Assembly: GCF_019565455.1 (NCBI RefSeq)
Contig: NZ_CP067377.1
Location: 806,001-870,000, forward strand
Reading direction: 5' to 3'
DNA from: Flavobacterium oreochromis
GTDB lineage: Bacteria > Bacteroidota > Bacteroidia > Flavobacteriales > Flavobacteriaceae
DNA: 64,000 nt
The notes beneath the pieces are model-generated. The model worked only from the letters and a program-made list of their open reading frames with translations. It made no database searches and was not told where the DNA came from. The translations under genes were made by a program, and so were the position numbers. This document shows, piece by piece, positions 19,406 through 30,418 of this stretch. Position 1 is the first letter of the stretch, and each line of letters starts with the position of its first letter.

Positions 19406-20374
19406 TTAACTTTTAATATCATTAATTAAATATAACTTCTTAATTTTATCTACGATTGTTTGGGCTAATTTTTCTTTACTTTCAAAAGTCCAGCCTGCAA
19501 TATGAGGAGTTAATAAAACATTAGAGGCATTCAGTAGATAGTCTAATGCTACGGGTTTTTGACCATCAAAGAGCGTTTCAAAAGAGAGCTTTTCATATTC
19601 TAAAACATCCAAACCTGCACCTAAAATTTTCTTTTCTTTTAAAGCTTTAACCAGATCCGTTGTAACCACACTTTTACCTCTGGCAGTATTAATTAACCAA
19701 AAGGGGTTACTAAACGCGTTAATAAAAGAAGAATTCACCATCTTATCTGTTTGAGGAGTCCAAGGTGTATGCAAACTTACTACATCTACTCTTCTTTGAA
19801 ATTCTTGCAGATCTACTTGTAGCGCATTTTGATCTCCAATATTTGGAAGGATGTCGTAACATAATACTTTTACATCAAAACCTCTTAGTTTTTTTGCAAA
19901 AGATTTCCCCATATTTCCATATCCAATAATACCCACCGTTTTACCATCTAATTCATGTCCACGATTAGCTTCTCTACTCCATAATCCTGTTTTAACTTCT
20001 ATATCAGCTTTATTTAAATTATTAAAAAGAGAAAGAAGCATTCCTAGAGCATGTTCTCCTACTGCATTACGATTTCCCTCTGGGGCCGCAATTAAGTGAA
20101 TTCCTTTAGCTTGGGCATAATCACAATCAATACTCTCTAATCCTGCTCCTACACGTGCAATGAATCGTAACTGAGATGCTTTGTCTAAAAAAGTTTTATC
20201 AATCTTAAACCGACTACGAATGACAATGCCATGATACTCATGAATTATCTCCTCTATTTGTTCCTTTGATGAAATAAAATCATCATAATTTTGAAAACCA
20301 GCATTTTCTAATTGTGATTTTAATAAAGGATGGTTACTATCTATATGTAGTATTTTAATATTTTGATGTTCCAA
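19406..20374 (-). CDS. D-isomer-specific 2-hydroxyacid dehydrogenase (phosphoglycerate dehydrogenase-like)
   Basis: 322 aa. NAD-binding Rossmann motif GIIGYGNMGKSFAKKL near 145, active-site Arg in NTARGKSVV near 232, Glu near 257 (GLDVLEYEK) and the catalytic His in LLTPHIAGWT near 290. It lacks the C-terminal ACT domain of regulated SerA enzymes, so it could be the short SerA form or another 2-hydroxyacid dehydrogenase. First or only gene of its transcript: a TATATTTG element lies just upstream. mgtE lies 31 bases upstream in the same direction. Confidence 0.85.
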   Translation of the reverse strand: MEHQNIKILHIDSNHPLLKSQLENAGFQNYDDFISSKEQIEEIIHEYHGIVIRSRFKIDKTFLDKASQLRFIARVGAGLESIDCDYAQAKGIHLIAAPEGNRNAVGEHALGMLLSLFNNLNKADIEVKTGLWSREANRGHELDGKTVGIIGYGNMGKSFAKKLRGFDVKVLCYDILPNIGDQNALQVDLQEFQRRVDVVSLHTPWTPQTDKMVNSSFINAFSNPFWLINTARGKSVVTTDLVKALKEKKILGAGLDVLEYEKLSFETLFDGQKPVALDYLLNASNVLLTPHIAGWTFESKEKLAQTIVDKIKKLYLINDIKS

Positions 20375-20390
20375 TTTTATAAGCTTTTCT

Positions 20391-20398
20391 CAAATATA
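20391..20398 (-). promoter_or_regulatory. Candidate -7 element for hydroxyacid dehydrogenase
   Basis: The minus strand reads TATATTTG, an exact -7 match, 17 bases before the start codon at 20374. It lies between mgtE and the dehydrogenase and argues that the latter has its own promoter. Confidence 0.45.
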
Positions 20399-20404
20399 AG
20401 GAAT

Positions 20405-21756
20405 TTAAAAACCTAAAATCAAACGAGCAATTGTAAAATAGATTAAAATCCCTAAAATATCATTACTTGTTGTAATAAAGGGTCCGGTAGCCAGTGCCGG
20501 GTCTACTCCATTTTTATTTAACACAATAGGAATAAAAGTCCCTATTAAGGAAGCAATAACAATAACAGACAATAAAGCAGTAGTCACAGTTAATCCTATA
20601 TGAATTTCAAAACCTAATAAATAATAACTTCCTAATAACAAAATAGTAGAAAGTATCAAACCATTTAGTAGACTTAAGGATAGCTCTTTTAATAAACGTT
20701 GTAAAATTGTACCGCTTATAGAGTTATTAGCTAAACCCTGTACAATAATAGCTGATGATTGTACACCTACGTTCCCTCCCATAGCGGCAATTAAAGGTGT
20801 AAAAAGAATAATTGAGGATGTTCTTTCATAGCAGGTTCAAACAAACCTAGTACACGAACACTAACAAATCCTCCTAACAAAGCTAAAACTAACCATGGCA
20901 AACGAGCTCGTGTAAGCTCTAAAATACTATCATCTGCCTCCACATCTTGTGAAATACCAGCTGCCATCTGATAATCCTTATCCGCTTCTTCTTTAATTAC
21001 GTCTACGATATCATCAATAGTTATACGTCCTACTAAACGTCCCATTTCATCTACGACTGGTATAGCTTCTAAATCATATTTTTGCATGATCCGTGCTACT
21101 TCTGTATCCATCGTATCTACCTTTACATAATCTACTTTTTTTATGTAAACTTCACTAATAGGTGTTTTAGTAGAAGTTGTTAGTAAATCTTTTAATGAAA
21201 GTCTTCCTTTGAGTCGATCTTCATCATCTACTACATAAATAGAATGTACTCGAGTAACATGTTCTGCTTGCATACGCATTTCTTTAACGCAAGTAAGCAC
21301 ATTCCAATTTTCATTTACTTTCACCAATTCTTTCCCCATCAAACCACCTGCAGTATCTTCATCATAACGGAGTAATTCTACGATATCCTTAGCATGTTCA
21401 ACATCTTCTAATTCAAGGATTACTTCTTCTTTTTTAGACTGTGGTAGTTCTGCAATAATATCAGCTGCATCATCTGTATCTAATTCATCAATTTCTTCTG
21501 CAATTTCTTTCGCAGAAAGGTTTTTAAGAATTTTTATACGAACCTCATCATCTAACTCTAAAAGGGCATCAGCTGTTTTTTCTGAATCTAATATTTTAAA
21601 AACATAATTAGCCCCGTATTCATCTAATTCATCTAAAATTTCAGCAATGTCTGCAAAGTGAATATCTTGCAACAGGTTTTCTAATTCTTGTGCTCGATTT
21701 TCATTTACTAAATGCTCTATCTGAGCGATGAATTCTGGGGTAATTTTAAACTCCAT
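20405..21756 (-). CDS. mgtE: Magnesium transporter MgtE, one frameshift
   Basis: Mg2+ channel of the inner membrane gated by cytosolic Mg2+. The N-terminal helical domain (about 1-130, with repeated [19 protein letters not shown] motifs), paired CBS domains (about 135-260), a connecting helix, and five membrane helices are all present. The break is a T5 run near 20806: adding one T turns QLFFLHL-stop into [19 protein letters not shown], the family's conserved first pore segment. Restored length 450 aa is normal. Its start overlaps the end of rsmA by 11 bases, so they are one unit. Confidence 0.94.
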
Positions 21757-22525
21757 CTGCTTGAATTTTTTGAGTGAGTTCTATAAATTGCTCTACTGAT
21801 ATTTGTTCTGGACGGAGGTCAAAGATACTATCTTGTCTTAAATGGTCCGAGAGATTAAATGATTTTAAACTATTTCTTAGGGTCTTTCTTCTTTGGTTAA
21901 ACGCAGTTTTTACTACATTGAAAAACAACTTTTCATTACAAGGTAAATGATAATCTTCTTTACGGCGCATACGCATAACACCTGATTTTACTTTAGGAGG
22001 AGGTGTAAATACAAATTCTGAAACAGTGAATAAATACTCTGTCTCATAAAAAGCTTGCGTTAATACAGATAAGATACCATATGTTTTACTTCCTTTTTTC
22101 TCGCAAATACGTTCAGCAACTTCTTTTTGAAACATTCCTGCAAATTCAGGAATTTGATTACGCATTTCTAATACTTTAAAAACGATTTGAGAAGAAATAT
22201 TATAAGGAAAATTTCCAATAATGGCTAAAGACTCATTCCCAAAAACCTTTGTTAAATCATATCTTAAAAAATCTTCTGATAGGATTTTATTTGATAATTT
22301 TAAATAGTGTGTCTTAAGATATTCAACTGATTCTGTATCTATTTCAATTACATAAGTATCAATTGGTTTATCAAGGAGATATTTGGTTAATACTCCCATA
22401 CCTGGACCAATTTCTAGTACTTTATTATAACCTTCTAATGTCAGTGCATCAGCTATTTTACCAGCTATATTTTCATCATTTAGAAAATGCTGTCCTAGGT
22501 GTTTTTTTGCTCTTACTTTATCCAT
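21746..22525 (-). CDS. rsmA: 16S rRNA (adenine1518/1519-N6)-dimethyltransferase
   Basis: 259 aa. Methylates two adjacent adenines in helix 45 of 16S rRNA during small-subunit maturation, using S-adenosylmethionine. Signature start [14 protein letters not shown] motif [11 protein letters not shown] near 39, acidic loop EIDTESVE, and the NFPYNIS (NLPY-type) catalytic motif near 105. C-terminal helical domain with [13 protein letters not shown]. Complete frame and normal length. Upstream of and overlapping mgtE. Confidence 0.96.
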   Translation of the reverse strand: MDKVRAKKHLGQHFLNDENIAGKIADALTLEGYNKVLEIGPGMGVLTKYLLDKPIDTYVIEIDTESVEYLKTHYLKLSNKILSEDFLRYDLTKVFGNESLAIIGNFPYNISSQIVFKVLEMRNQIPEFAGMFQKEVAERICEKKGSKTYGILSVLTQAFYETEYLFTVSEFVFTPPPKVKSGVMRMRRKEDYHLPCNEKLFFNVVKTAFNQRRKTLRNSLKSFNLSDHLRQDSIFDLRPEQISVEQFIELTQKIQADGV

Positions 22526-22552
22526 GCTTTTGGTTAAAAGTTGATGGTCTTA

Positions 22553-22580
22553 CACAGAGAGTTCCACAAAGCTTCACAAA
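22553..22580 (-). repeat. Flavobacterial CTTTGTG-type intergenic repeat
   Basis: On the minus strand this reads TTTGTGAAGCTTTGTGG followed by AACTCTCTGTG, three imperfect copies of a CTTTGTG-like unit upstream of rsmA. A related stretch occurs at 52117-52156 upstream of ogt. Confidence 0.45.
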
Positions 22581-22727
22581 TCCGGATAAGACCTCTCCTA
22601 GTTATTTCTTTTTATTTTTTTGTAAAATCCACTAGTTTTTCAGAACGATTAACTAATGATAAAAGATCCTACTTACTTATTCTAAAATTTTGGATTTTTA
22701 TTATTCCTGACTAGAAGTTATTCTTTT

Positions 22728-23039
22728 TTAATACTCTGAAACAACTTCTAGCTCTGTTCTAAAGGCTAAAAGCTTATCTCCAAATAATTCATTTCCTTCT
22801 TTACGCATACGCTCTGCATCATTGTCATAGTAACTCTGTAATTTTTCTTTGTTTTCGGCTAAATACTGGACAGCGTAGGTAACACCTCCCATATCTTCTT
22901 CTACCAACACTTTAACTAATCTTGCAGAAATAAATTTACCCGTACCTAAAACATCTGCAATATGCTTGTTTTGCATCCAGTTTAACCATTGATCATGAAC
23001 ACTCTCATGAATATTCACAGTAACATTATATATAATCAT
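22728..23039 (-). CDS. DUF4286 family protein
   Basis: 103 aa, soluble, no signal peptide. The start MIIYNVTVNIHESVHDQWLNW and the later YAVQYLAENKEKLQSYY are typical of DUF4286, a ferredoxin-like alpha/beta fold family widespread in Bacteroidetes and always of unknown function. It has its own -7 element upstream (23091-23098) and follows the TPR gene in the same direction. No active-site residues are evident. Confidence 0.82.
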   Translation of the reverse strand: MIIYNVTVNIHESVHDQWLNWMQNKHIADVLGTGKFISARLVKVLVEEDMGGVTYAVQYLAENKEKLQSYYDNDAERMRKEGNELFGDKLLAFRTELEVVSEY

Positions 23040-23090
23040 TGTATTTTTTTATAGAATTATTAAGTTTAAAAACATAAAAGTTTACTTATG

Positions 23091-23098
23091 CAAAGATA
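23091..23098 (-). promoter_or_regulatory. Candidate -7 element for DUF4286 gene
   Basis: The minus strand reads TATCTTTG, matching TAnnTTTG, 52 bases before the start at 23039. Confidence 0.4.
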
Positions 23099-23128
23099 AT
23101 GAAAACTAATTTAAGGCTTGGCCTCCTT

Positions 23129-24969
23129 TTATAAATTACGGTCCCCTCTTAATTTACGGTAGTACATCTGTGCTTCTACAAAATAAATGCTATCTGGATG
23201 ATTGAGTATAATTTTTTCATAAAACTCCTTTGCTTTATCTGGTTGCTGAAGAAATTTTCTAAAAATTTCTGCACTAAAAAACAAAGCTTCATCTATATAG
23301 ATTTCTTCTGAATGTTTATCAATAATTTGCTGATAACTGTTTAATGCTTCTGTATATTGTTCTTTATTTTGATATAATTCTCCTATTTTCAACAAAACAT
23401 CATCCTCAATACTTTCACCTTTGTGCTCTAAAAGAATTTTCTTAAAAGCTTCTAAAGCATCTGCTTGCTTATTTTGGTAAGCTAAATAATCTGCTCTTGC
23501 AAATTTCTTTAAAGCTACTTGAGTAGAATCTTCTACTGTATTATCTGATATAAGTAAAAATAATTCCATTGCATCATTTGCAATAAGTTGAGAAGTAGAT
23601 GATTTCAGAATTTCAAATTGTTTTTTAGCCCATTCAAAATCACCTTTATAATAACTCGCTTTTGCCATTTTTAAATTTGCATCATGTGCAATTTCATCAT
23701 TTTCTAATTCTGCTTCTACTTGAGCATAGTAAATAATGGCTTGATTAAATTTTTCATCAAGAAGCAATACATCTGCTAACTCTAACTTAACATCTGCTAG
23801 AGCATACTGATTTAAAGGCAGATCTAATGCTTTAAATAATATGGTTTTAGCATTTTCAAAATGTTCTAAATAAAAAGCTTCAAAATGTGCTTTTAAAACT
23901 TGAAGTTTAACAGTATTAGAACCTGCCCCAAAATCAATCAAAAGTTTATTTAGTCTTTCCGTAATAGATGGGTATTCTTCTTTTTTGCTCGATCAATATC
24001 TATTTTTAACAAACTATAATTAACTTGTAATTGTACATCAGACTGCGTAGCGTGTTCTAATATAAAGTTTAAAATATCCCGTTCTGTATCTATTTCTTTT
24101 TCCTGCGAAGCTAATCGCGCTAAATTAAATAGGTTATTAAAACTTTCAGGATTACGACGATATATTGCCTTTTCTTGAATAAAAGCCTTACTATATTCTT
24201 TTTGGTTAATAAAAAACCAACTCATAAACTCATTCCAAAATAAATCTTGATTCTTTTGAGTTCGTAATAGTAATGATTTGCGTAAGGTATCGGCAAAAGT
24301 TTTAGTATGATCTTCTGTTAAAAAACGATTCAGTTGGTTTTGCACTAATACTAAGTTATTAGGAAATTTATGAGCATAATCTACTAATGATTCAATCATC
24401 AAGTCAATGTTTCCTAATTGTCCTTGCAACAAAGCTATTTGATAATCAAAATTAGCCTCTGAATTTAATTTTTGTGCTAATGTGTAGGCTTCTACTGCTT
24501 GTCCAAGTAATACTTTTTGTTCAAATTCACGTGCAATACCGTATACATTATTAGGATTTTCATTTATCTTGCTAATCGCTATTTTATAATTTCTATCAGC
24601 TAAATCTTGTTCTTTTTGAAGTTGATAGTTATAACCCAATTCTACATATAGATTAGGGTATTTTGTCTTTTTTAACTTTTCTTGAATTAATACTTCTGAT
24701 TTTTCAAACTGCTTTAATTGCTGATAGCAAAAAACTAATTTTTGAAAAAAGGAATAATTATTTGGTTGTCTTTTTAGCAATTCTTCATAAATAACAACCG
24801 CTTTATCAAACTCACCTCGATCAAAATAATTTTGAGCTAGGTATTCATTCGGATTATTATTTGGAGGCATAGCCACTTGCGGATTTCCTCCAGGAGGAGG
24901 TGTCACCGTATATACTTGACCTAAAGTTAACAAAGGCCAAAACAATACTATTTGAATTATTTTCTTCAT
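23129..24969 (-). CDS. Secreted tetratricopeptide repeat protein, one frameshift
   Basis: About 613 aa once the two frames are joined. Signal peptide MKKIIQIVLFWPLLTLGQ, then a Pro/Asn-rich linker (TPPPGGNPQVAMPPNNNPN) and many TPR units across the rest (for example ALNSYQQIIDKHSEEIYIDEALF near the end). The frame breaks near 23983 at a six-A run; one more A turns RAKKKNTHLLRKD-stop into RAKKEEYPSITERLNKLLIDFG. TPR scaffold in the periplasm, partner unknown. Downstream of serS and separated from it by a strong terminator, so it is transcribed separately or by read-through. Confidence 0.82.
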
Positions 24970-24976
24970 TTAATCT

Positions 24977-25026
24977 AAAAAAATAATGTACTAAAGTTAC
25001 AATAATTTTGTGACTTTAGTACATTA
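24977..25026 (-). terminator. Intrinsic terminator after serS
   Basis: TAATGTACTAAAGT (24984-24997) and its exact complement (25013-25026) form a 14-bp stem that extends a few pairs with one mismatch. On the minus strand a run of T follows (24977-24983), as expected for termination of the serS transcript. Confidence 0.85.
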
Positions 25027-25045
25027 TATAAATTTGCTATAAAGT

Positions 25046-26316
25046 TTAGTCTATAATATCAAAACCAGTGTATTTTCTCAATACTTCAGGAATCATAATT
25101 CCTTCTGGTGTTTGATAATTTTCTAAAATTCCTGCTAACACACGTGGTAATGCTAACGAACTACCATTTAAAGTATGTGCTAATTGCGTCTTACCATCTT
25201 TTCCTTTAAAGCGTAATTTTAAACGATTAGCTTGGAAAGTCTCAAAGTTAGATACTGATGATATTTCTAACCAACGCTCTTGAGCTGTAGAAAACACTTC
25301 AAAATCATACGTTAATGCTGATGCAAAACTCATATCTCCTCCACATAAACGTAAAATACGATATGGTAATTTTAATTCTTTTAAGATTCCTTTTACATGT
25401 TCTACCATACCATCTAAAGCTAGGTAAGAATTATCTGGGTGTTCAATACGAACAATTTCGACTTTATCAAACTGGTGCAAACGGTTTAATCCTCGTACAT
25501 GGGCACCATAAGAACCCGCTTCACGACGGAAACAAGGAGTGTAACCTGTTACCATTACAGGCATTTCATTTTCTTGTAAAATTACGTCACGATATAAGTT
25601 AGTTACTGGAACTTCAGCAGTTGGAATCAAATATAAATCATCAATCCCTACATGATACATTTGCCCTTCTTTATCAGGTAACTGTCCTGTTCCGTAACCT
25701 GATGCTTCATTAATTAAATGCGGCACTTGTACTTCATGATAACCTGCTTCTGTATTTTTATCAATAAAATAATTAATTAAAGCGCGTTGTAATTTTGCTC
25801 CTTTTCCTTTATAAACAGGAAAACCTGCACCTGTAATTTTTGTACCTAATTCAAAATCAATTATATCATATTTTTTAGCTAATTCCCAATGAGGCAAAGC
25901 TTCTTCATGTAATACAGGAATTTCTCCTTCTTGAAAAACATTTAAGTTGTCATCCGCTGTTTTTCCTTCTGGAACAATTTCAGCAGGAGTATTTGGTAAC
26001 TGATATAATTGTTGTGTTAATTCCTCTGCAATAGCATTTAGGGTTTCTGTTAATTCTTTACTTTGATCACGTAACTGAGTCGTTTTTTCCTTAATGATTT
26101 CGGCCTTGGCTTTTTCACCTGCTTTCATCATTGCTCCGATCTCTTTGGACAGTTTATTAGATTCCGCCAATACATTATCTAACTCAACTTGAGTAGCACG
26201 ACGTTTTTCGTCAAGAGCTACCACATTTTCTATCATGGCTGTGGCATCTATATTTTTTTTGCCAAAGCTTTGATTACCGCTTCTTGGTTTTCTCTAATAA
26301 CTGCTATTTGTAACAT
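25046..26316 (-). CDS. serS: Seryl-tRNA synthetase, one frameshift near the start
   Basis: Class II aminoacyl-tRNA synthetase charging tRNA-Ser (and tRNA-Sec where present). The uninterrupted part (25046-26236) holds the coiled-coil tRNA-binding arm and the motifs: motif 2 FRREAGSYGAHVRGLNRLHQF near 280 and motif 3 NGSSLALPRVLAGILENYQ near 380. The true start is ATG at 26316 (MLQIAVIRENQEAVIKALAKK); an A8 run near 26263-26270 lacks one A, and adding it gives NIDATAMIENVVALDEKRR. The restored 423 aa is the standard length. An essential gene cannot be dead, so this is the clearest case for sequencing error. Confidence 0.96.
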
Positions 26317-26336
26317 ACTATAAATTTTAACAATCG

Positions 26337-26344
26337 CAAATTTA
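26337..26344 (-). promoter_or_regulatory. Candidate -7 element for serS
   Basis: The minus strand reads TAAATTTG, matching TAnnTTTG, 20 bases before the reconstructed serS start at 26316, which supports that start. Confidence 0.45.
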
Positions 26345-26514
26345 GAAATTCTATCATACCTATCCTTATCTAAAACATTTATTTTTCAGAAATAAATAAC
26401 TCAACATAAAATCTTTTAATAGACATATTAAAATTTTTAATTCTTTTTTGATTTATTTAATATCTCAAGAATCTATTAAACTCAGAAAACCAGTACTATA
26501 TTTAGGATCTAACA

Positions 26515-26555
26515 CCAGAACTTAATAACCAATAAATTAAGTTATCTGGCATATT
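26515..26555 (+). ncRNA. Orphan hairpin with T-run in a 384-bp gene-free gap
   Basis: The gap 26317-26700 is AT-rich and has no plausible gene. It contains CCAGAACTTAAT (26515-26526) facing ATTAAGTTATCTGG (26536-26549), an imperfect stem followed by CATATTTTTTG on the plus strand. No plus-strand gene precedes it, so it either ends a small RNA starting within the gap or is chance. Low confidence. Confidence 0.25.
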
Positions 26556-26700
26556 TTTTGATAATTTTGATAAGTTTTAGATATTTGTTAAAAATGAAAA
26601 ATTTAAACCTTTTAATTACCTGTATTTAAAAGACATACTAAAAACAATAAGCAAATTGAAATTATTATTAAATATTTCAACTATAAAAACTATTTAAAAA

Positions 26701-27183
26701 ATGAAAATACAACACTACCTTATACTACTCATGATTTCTTCTTTAAGTTATTCTCAAAAAAACACAAGACATCCTTTTAACATTCAGGAATGTTATTATC
26801 AATCTTGGGTAGCGGGTATAAAAGGAGGTGGTTCTGGCACAGATCTTCATATTAATTTTCAAAAAGAACTACCAAAAGATCTTGAATTAATCAAAGTTTA
26901 TTTTCAAAACAGAATAGCTATTCCGAATAAAACAGACTCAAAAGAATATTTATTCAGCTTCAAGGGAAATACAAATGAGCATCCTAATGAAGAAAATCGT
27001 GGTGAAGAAGAAAAAACAATAAATTCTAATATAAAAAAACACCCTTTATCTATTCGCCCTAAGGAAGTTGTTCTAGAATACTCTTATAAAGGAAACACCT
27101 ACTTTTTCAAAATCAAAAAAGTAAAAGAAAAAGAAATGTTGGCTTATCCTTCTATTAGAACAGATGAAAATGATAAAAATTAA
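26701..27183 (+). CDS. Secreted hypothetical protein, 160 aa
   Basis: Signal peptide MKIQHYLILLMISSLSYSQ, cleaved before KNTRHP. The mature part carries ECYYQSWVAGIKGGGSGTDL near 30 and a C-terminal beta-rich half (VVLEYSYKGNTYFFKIKKV). The Cys-Tyr-Tyr-Gln plus Gly-rich stretch is reminiscent of small exported flavobacterial proteins of no known role. Frame intact; 32 bases upstream of the flippase gene, though that gene has its own -7 element overlapping this stop codon. Confidence 0.7.
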   Translation: MKIQHYLILLMISSLSYSQKNTRHPFNIQECYYQSWVAGIKGGGSGTDLHINFQKELPKDLELIKVYFQNRIAIPNKTDSKEYLFSFKGNTNEHPNEENRGEEEKTINSNIKKHPLSIRPKEVVLEYSYKGNTYFFKIKKVKEKEMLAYPSIRTDENDKN

Positions 27184-27191
27184 TATTTTTG
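27184..27191 (+). promoter_or_regulatory. Candidate -7 element for the flippase operon
   Basis: TATTTTTG matches TAnnTTTG and lies 24 bases before the TTG start at 27216. Confidence 0.4.
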
Positions 27192-27215
27192 CAAGTTTAA
27201 AATAATACAACCGTT

Positions 27216-28662
27216 TTGGGCATTTATAAAAGTTTATTTAAGCAGACACTAATCTACGGTTTGGCTACAGTCTTACCTCGTATGATTAGTTTTTTATTGA
27301 ATCCTCTATATGTAAAAAAATTACCGAAAGCAGAATTTGCTGATGTTTCTATAATTTTTGCTTATCTAGTGTTTTTCAATGTAGTATTATCCTATGGAAT
27401 GGAAACTGCATTTTTTAGATTTTATAATCAAGAAAAGAATAAGAAAAATGTTTTTAAAACATCATTAGTTTCTCTTTTTTGGTCTTCTATTTTTTTTCTA
27501 GCTTTTTCTTTAATTTTTAGGGAAAGTATAGCACATTTCATCAATGTAAAAAAGAGTATATCACTTATACTATTTGGATATTAGTATTAGACGCTTTAGT
27601 AGTTATTCCCTTTTCCAGATTACGTGCAGAAAAAAAATCAACTCAATATGCCGTTATTAAAATTTTAAATGTGATTATTAATTTTGGCTTAAATATTTTT
27701 TTCTTACTAATACTACCATTAATTTCAAAAGAAAATCCTCTAAGCACCCTTTACTTTGAACATTTTCAAGTAGGATATATATTTATTTCAAACGTTTTAG
27801 CTAGTTTATTTACTTTAGCAATGTTATCTAATCATTACATAAAAAGAGAAGGTGCTTTTGATAAAGAATTATGGATTAAAATGATTCAATATGGTTTACC
27901 AATTCTTTTTGCAGGAATTGGTTTTGCAATTAATGAACATTTTGACAAGATCTTATTAGAAAAACTACACGTTTCTAAATCTGATATTGGTGCTTATTCT
28001 GCTTGTTATAAATTAGGAATGTTTATGGTTTTATTTCGTACAGCCTATACATTAGGGATAGAACCTTTCTTCTTCAGCCACGCTAAAAATGAAGATGCTC
28101 CTAAAACTTACGCTACTATCACTAAATATTTTGTTATTTCAGGATCTTTTATTTTACTTTTTGTAATTGTATTCATCGATATTTTAAAACAACCATTAGT
28201 TCCTAATCCAGCTTACTGGGATGCAATTAAGGTAGTACCATTAATTGTCTTAGCTAATTTCTGTTTAGGAATATACACTAATTTATCCGTATGGTATAAA
28301 TTAACAGATAAAACATACATAGGTGCAATTATATCATTAACAGGTGCTTTACTAACCTTAATTTGTAACTTTTTATTGGTTCCTTCAATGAGCTATTATG
28401 GATCAGCTATTGCAACTATCGTTGCTTATGGAAGTATGATGTTTATCTCTTATTATTTAGGACAAAAAAAATATCCAATACCTTATGAAGTCAATAAAAT
28501 TAGAAATTATATAGGAGTAGCCATTATATTATCCGCTTTATCATTTTACATCCCTTTTTACGTAAAAGCTATATTTTTGGAATATTTGCCTTAATTACCT
28601 TTGGATATTATATTTATAGAAATGAAAAGGAGGTCATTACAAACATAATAAAAAGAAAATAA
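27216..28662 (+). CDS. Oligosaccharide flippase/polysaccharide biosynthesis protein (Wzx-like), two frameshifts
   Basis: MOP-superfamily exporter that would flip a lipid-linked sugar across the inner membrane. Starts at a TTG (MGIYKSLFKQTLIYGLATVLPRM), the usual beginning of flavobacterial members. Breaks: an A6 run near 27550 (one A added gives INVKKEYITYTIWILVLDALVVIP), and a T5 run near 28575 (one T added gives KAIFFGIFALITFGYYIYRNEKE). The restored protein is 482 aa with about 12-14 membrane helices. It leads a same-strand series with dut and a sugar nucleotidyltransferase, which fits a role in envelope glycan assembly. Confidence 0.88.
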
Positions 28663-28706
28663 ATTTAAGATGAGCCTGTTTAAAACAGTCTCTTACTATA
28701 GAAAGT

Positions 28707-29141
28707 ATGGAAATAAGAATTGTAAATAAATCAAAACATGCCCTACCACATTATGAAACTGATTTATCAGCTGGAATGGATTTAAGGGCTAATTTAGAAG
28801 AATCAATAACAATACCCCCTCTTGGAAGAATACTAATAAAAACAGGTTTATTTATAGAACTACCGCAAGGTTATGAAGCACAAATAAGACCAAGAAGTGG
28901 ATTAGCTCTTAAAAAAGGGATTACAGTATTAAATTCTCCTGGAACTATAGATGCTGATTATCGTGGTGAAATAGGCATCATTTTAGTCAATTTATCAAAT
29001 GATTTTTTTGAAATTGAAGATGGTGAACGTATTGCTCAATTAGTAATAGCTAAACATGAACGTATTTTTTGGCATCCTGTAGAAGTACTTTCTGACACAG
29101 ACAGAGGCGAAGGAGGTTTTGGAAGTACAGGTTTAAAATAA
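28707..29141 (+). CDS. dut: Deoxyuridine 5'-triphosphate nucleotidohydrolase (dUTPase)
   Basis: 144 aa, trimeric dUTPase that hydrolyses dUTP to dUMP and diphosphate, keeping uracil out of DNA and feeding dTMP synthesis. All five motifs are visible: SAGMDLRA (1), [10 protein letters not shown] (2), [15 protein letters not shown] (3), GERIAQLVI (4) and [10 protein letters not shown] (5, at the C-terminus). Length and frame are normal. It lies 44 bases after the flippase and 118 bases before the nucleotidyltransferase. Confidence 0.97.
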   Translation: MEIRIVNKSKHALPHYETDLSAGMDLRANLEESITIPPLGRILIKTGLFIELPQGYEAQIRPRSGLALKKGITVLNSPGTIDADYRGEIGIILVNLSNDFFEIEDGERIAQLVIAKHERIFWHPVEVLSDTDRGEGGFGSTGLK

Positions 29142-29259
29142 ACTTAATTACTTTCGAAAAAATAAAAATCCAAAAATCGAGTATTAAATAAAGTAAATAA
29201 ATTTTAAAAACTACTCTCCCTGTAGTAGTCCTTATATTAAAGGACAAGGGACTAATATT

Positions 29260-30270
29260 ATGAAAATTATTGTACCTATGGCAGGTCGTGGCTCACGCCT
29301 TCGCCCGCATACACTTACAGTTCCTAAACCATTAATTCCTATTGCTGGCAAACCTATTGTACATCGTTTAGTAGAAGATATTGCTAAAGTAATCAATCAA
29401 GACATTGAAGAAATTGCCTTCATTATACATGAGAGCTTTGGTAAAAAAGTAGAAGAAGAATTAGTTGCTATAGCGGAAAACTTGGGCGCAAAAGGAACTA
29501 TCTATTATCAAAATGAAGCATTAGGTACAGGACATGCTATCATGTGTGCTAAAGAATCCCTTTCAGGACCTACTGTTATTGCATACGCTGATACCCTTTT
29601 CAAAGCTGATTTTACATTAGATACAGCTGCTGATAGTGTAATTTGGGTAAAACAAGTAGATAATCCAGACGCTTTTGGTGTAATTAAATTGAACGAATCA
29701 AATGAAATCATTGAACTTGTAGAAAAATCTTCAACTTTCGTTTCAGATCTAGCAGTTATTGGAATCTATTATTTTAAAGACATTGCCATCTTAAAAGACG
29801 AACTACAAGCTGTATTAGATAATAATATCATTCATGGTGGCGAATACCAGATCAATGATGGTATTAAACAAATGATGGATAAAGGAATGAAGTTTGTTCC
29901 TGGAAAAGTTGACGAATGGATGGACTGTGGAAATAAAAACGTAACAGTAGAAACTAATAGCAGAATGTTGAATTTTTTACATGCAGAAGGTGAAAACATG
30001 ATAGCTAGCTCTGCTCGTATTGAAAACACTACAATTATCCCTCCTTGTTTTATTGGAGAAGATGTAGTATTAACTAACTCAACTGTAGGCCCTAATGTAT
30101 CATTAGGAAAATCAACACATTTAACAAATGTTACAATCAAAAACAGTTTAGTTCAAACACATGCTCATTTACGCAATGCTAACTTAGATAATGCCATGAT
30201 TGGCAACCATGCTACTTTTGATGGTAATTTCAAAAGTATAAGTATAGGCGATTATTCTACACTAGAGTAA
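29260..30270 (+). CDS. Sugar-phosphate nucleotidyltransferase
   Basis: 336 aa. Begins with the nucleotide-binding signature MKIIVPMAGRGSRLRPHT and VPKPLIPIAGKPIV, continues through a Rossmann-like transferase domain (about 1-240, metal Asp in AYADTLFKAD), and ends in a left-handed beta-helix with hexapeptide repeats (about 250-336, HLTNVTIKNSLVQTHAHL). It activates a sugar 1-phosphate with NTP; glucose- or mannose-1-phosphate are the likely options, but residues do not settle which. Ends at a strong terminator. Confidence 0.88.
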   Translation: MKIIVPMAGRGSRLRPHTLTVPKPLIPIAGKPIVHRLVEDIAKVINQDIEEIAFIIHESFGKKVEEELVAIAENLGAKGTIYYQNEALGTGHAIMCAKESLSGPTVIAYADTLFKADFTLDTAADSVIWVKQVDNPDAFGVIKLNESNEIIELVEKSSTFVSDLAVIGIYYFKDIAILKDELQAVLDNNIIHGGEYQINDGIKQMMDKGMKFVPGKVDEWMDCGNKNVTVETNSRMLNFLHAEGENMIASSARIENTTIIPPCFIGEDVVLTNSTVGPNVSLGKSTHLTNVTIKNSLVQTHAHLRNANLDNAMIGNHATFDGNFKSISIGDYSTLE

Positions 30271-30312
30271 AAAAAGACTGTCCGAATGATCTATTTTCGG
30301 ACAGTCTTTTTT
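30271..30312 (+). terminator. Intrinsic terminator after nucleotidyltransferase
   Basis: AAAAAGACTGTCCGAA (30271-30286) and its complement (30296-30311) form a 16-bp stem with a 9-base loop, with T residues at the end. It could work in both directions. Confidence 0.9.
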
Positions 30313-30418
30313 AACATTTTTTTCCACTGTAACAATAATAAATATTTTTCACAGTTGATAATCTATAAGCATTAAGAGGCGACACCATATGTTGACACTA
30401 TAAGTAAAATTTAAACAT

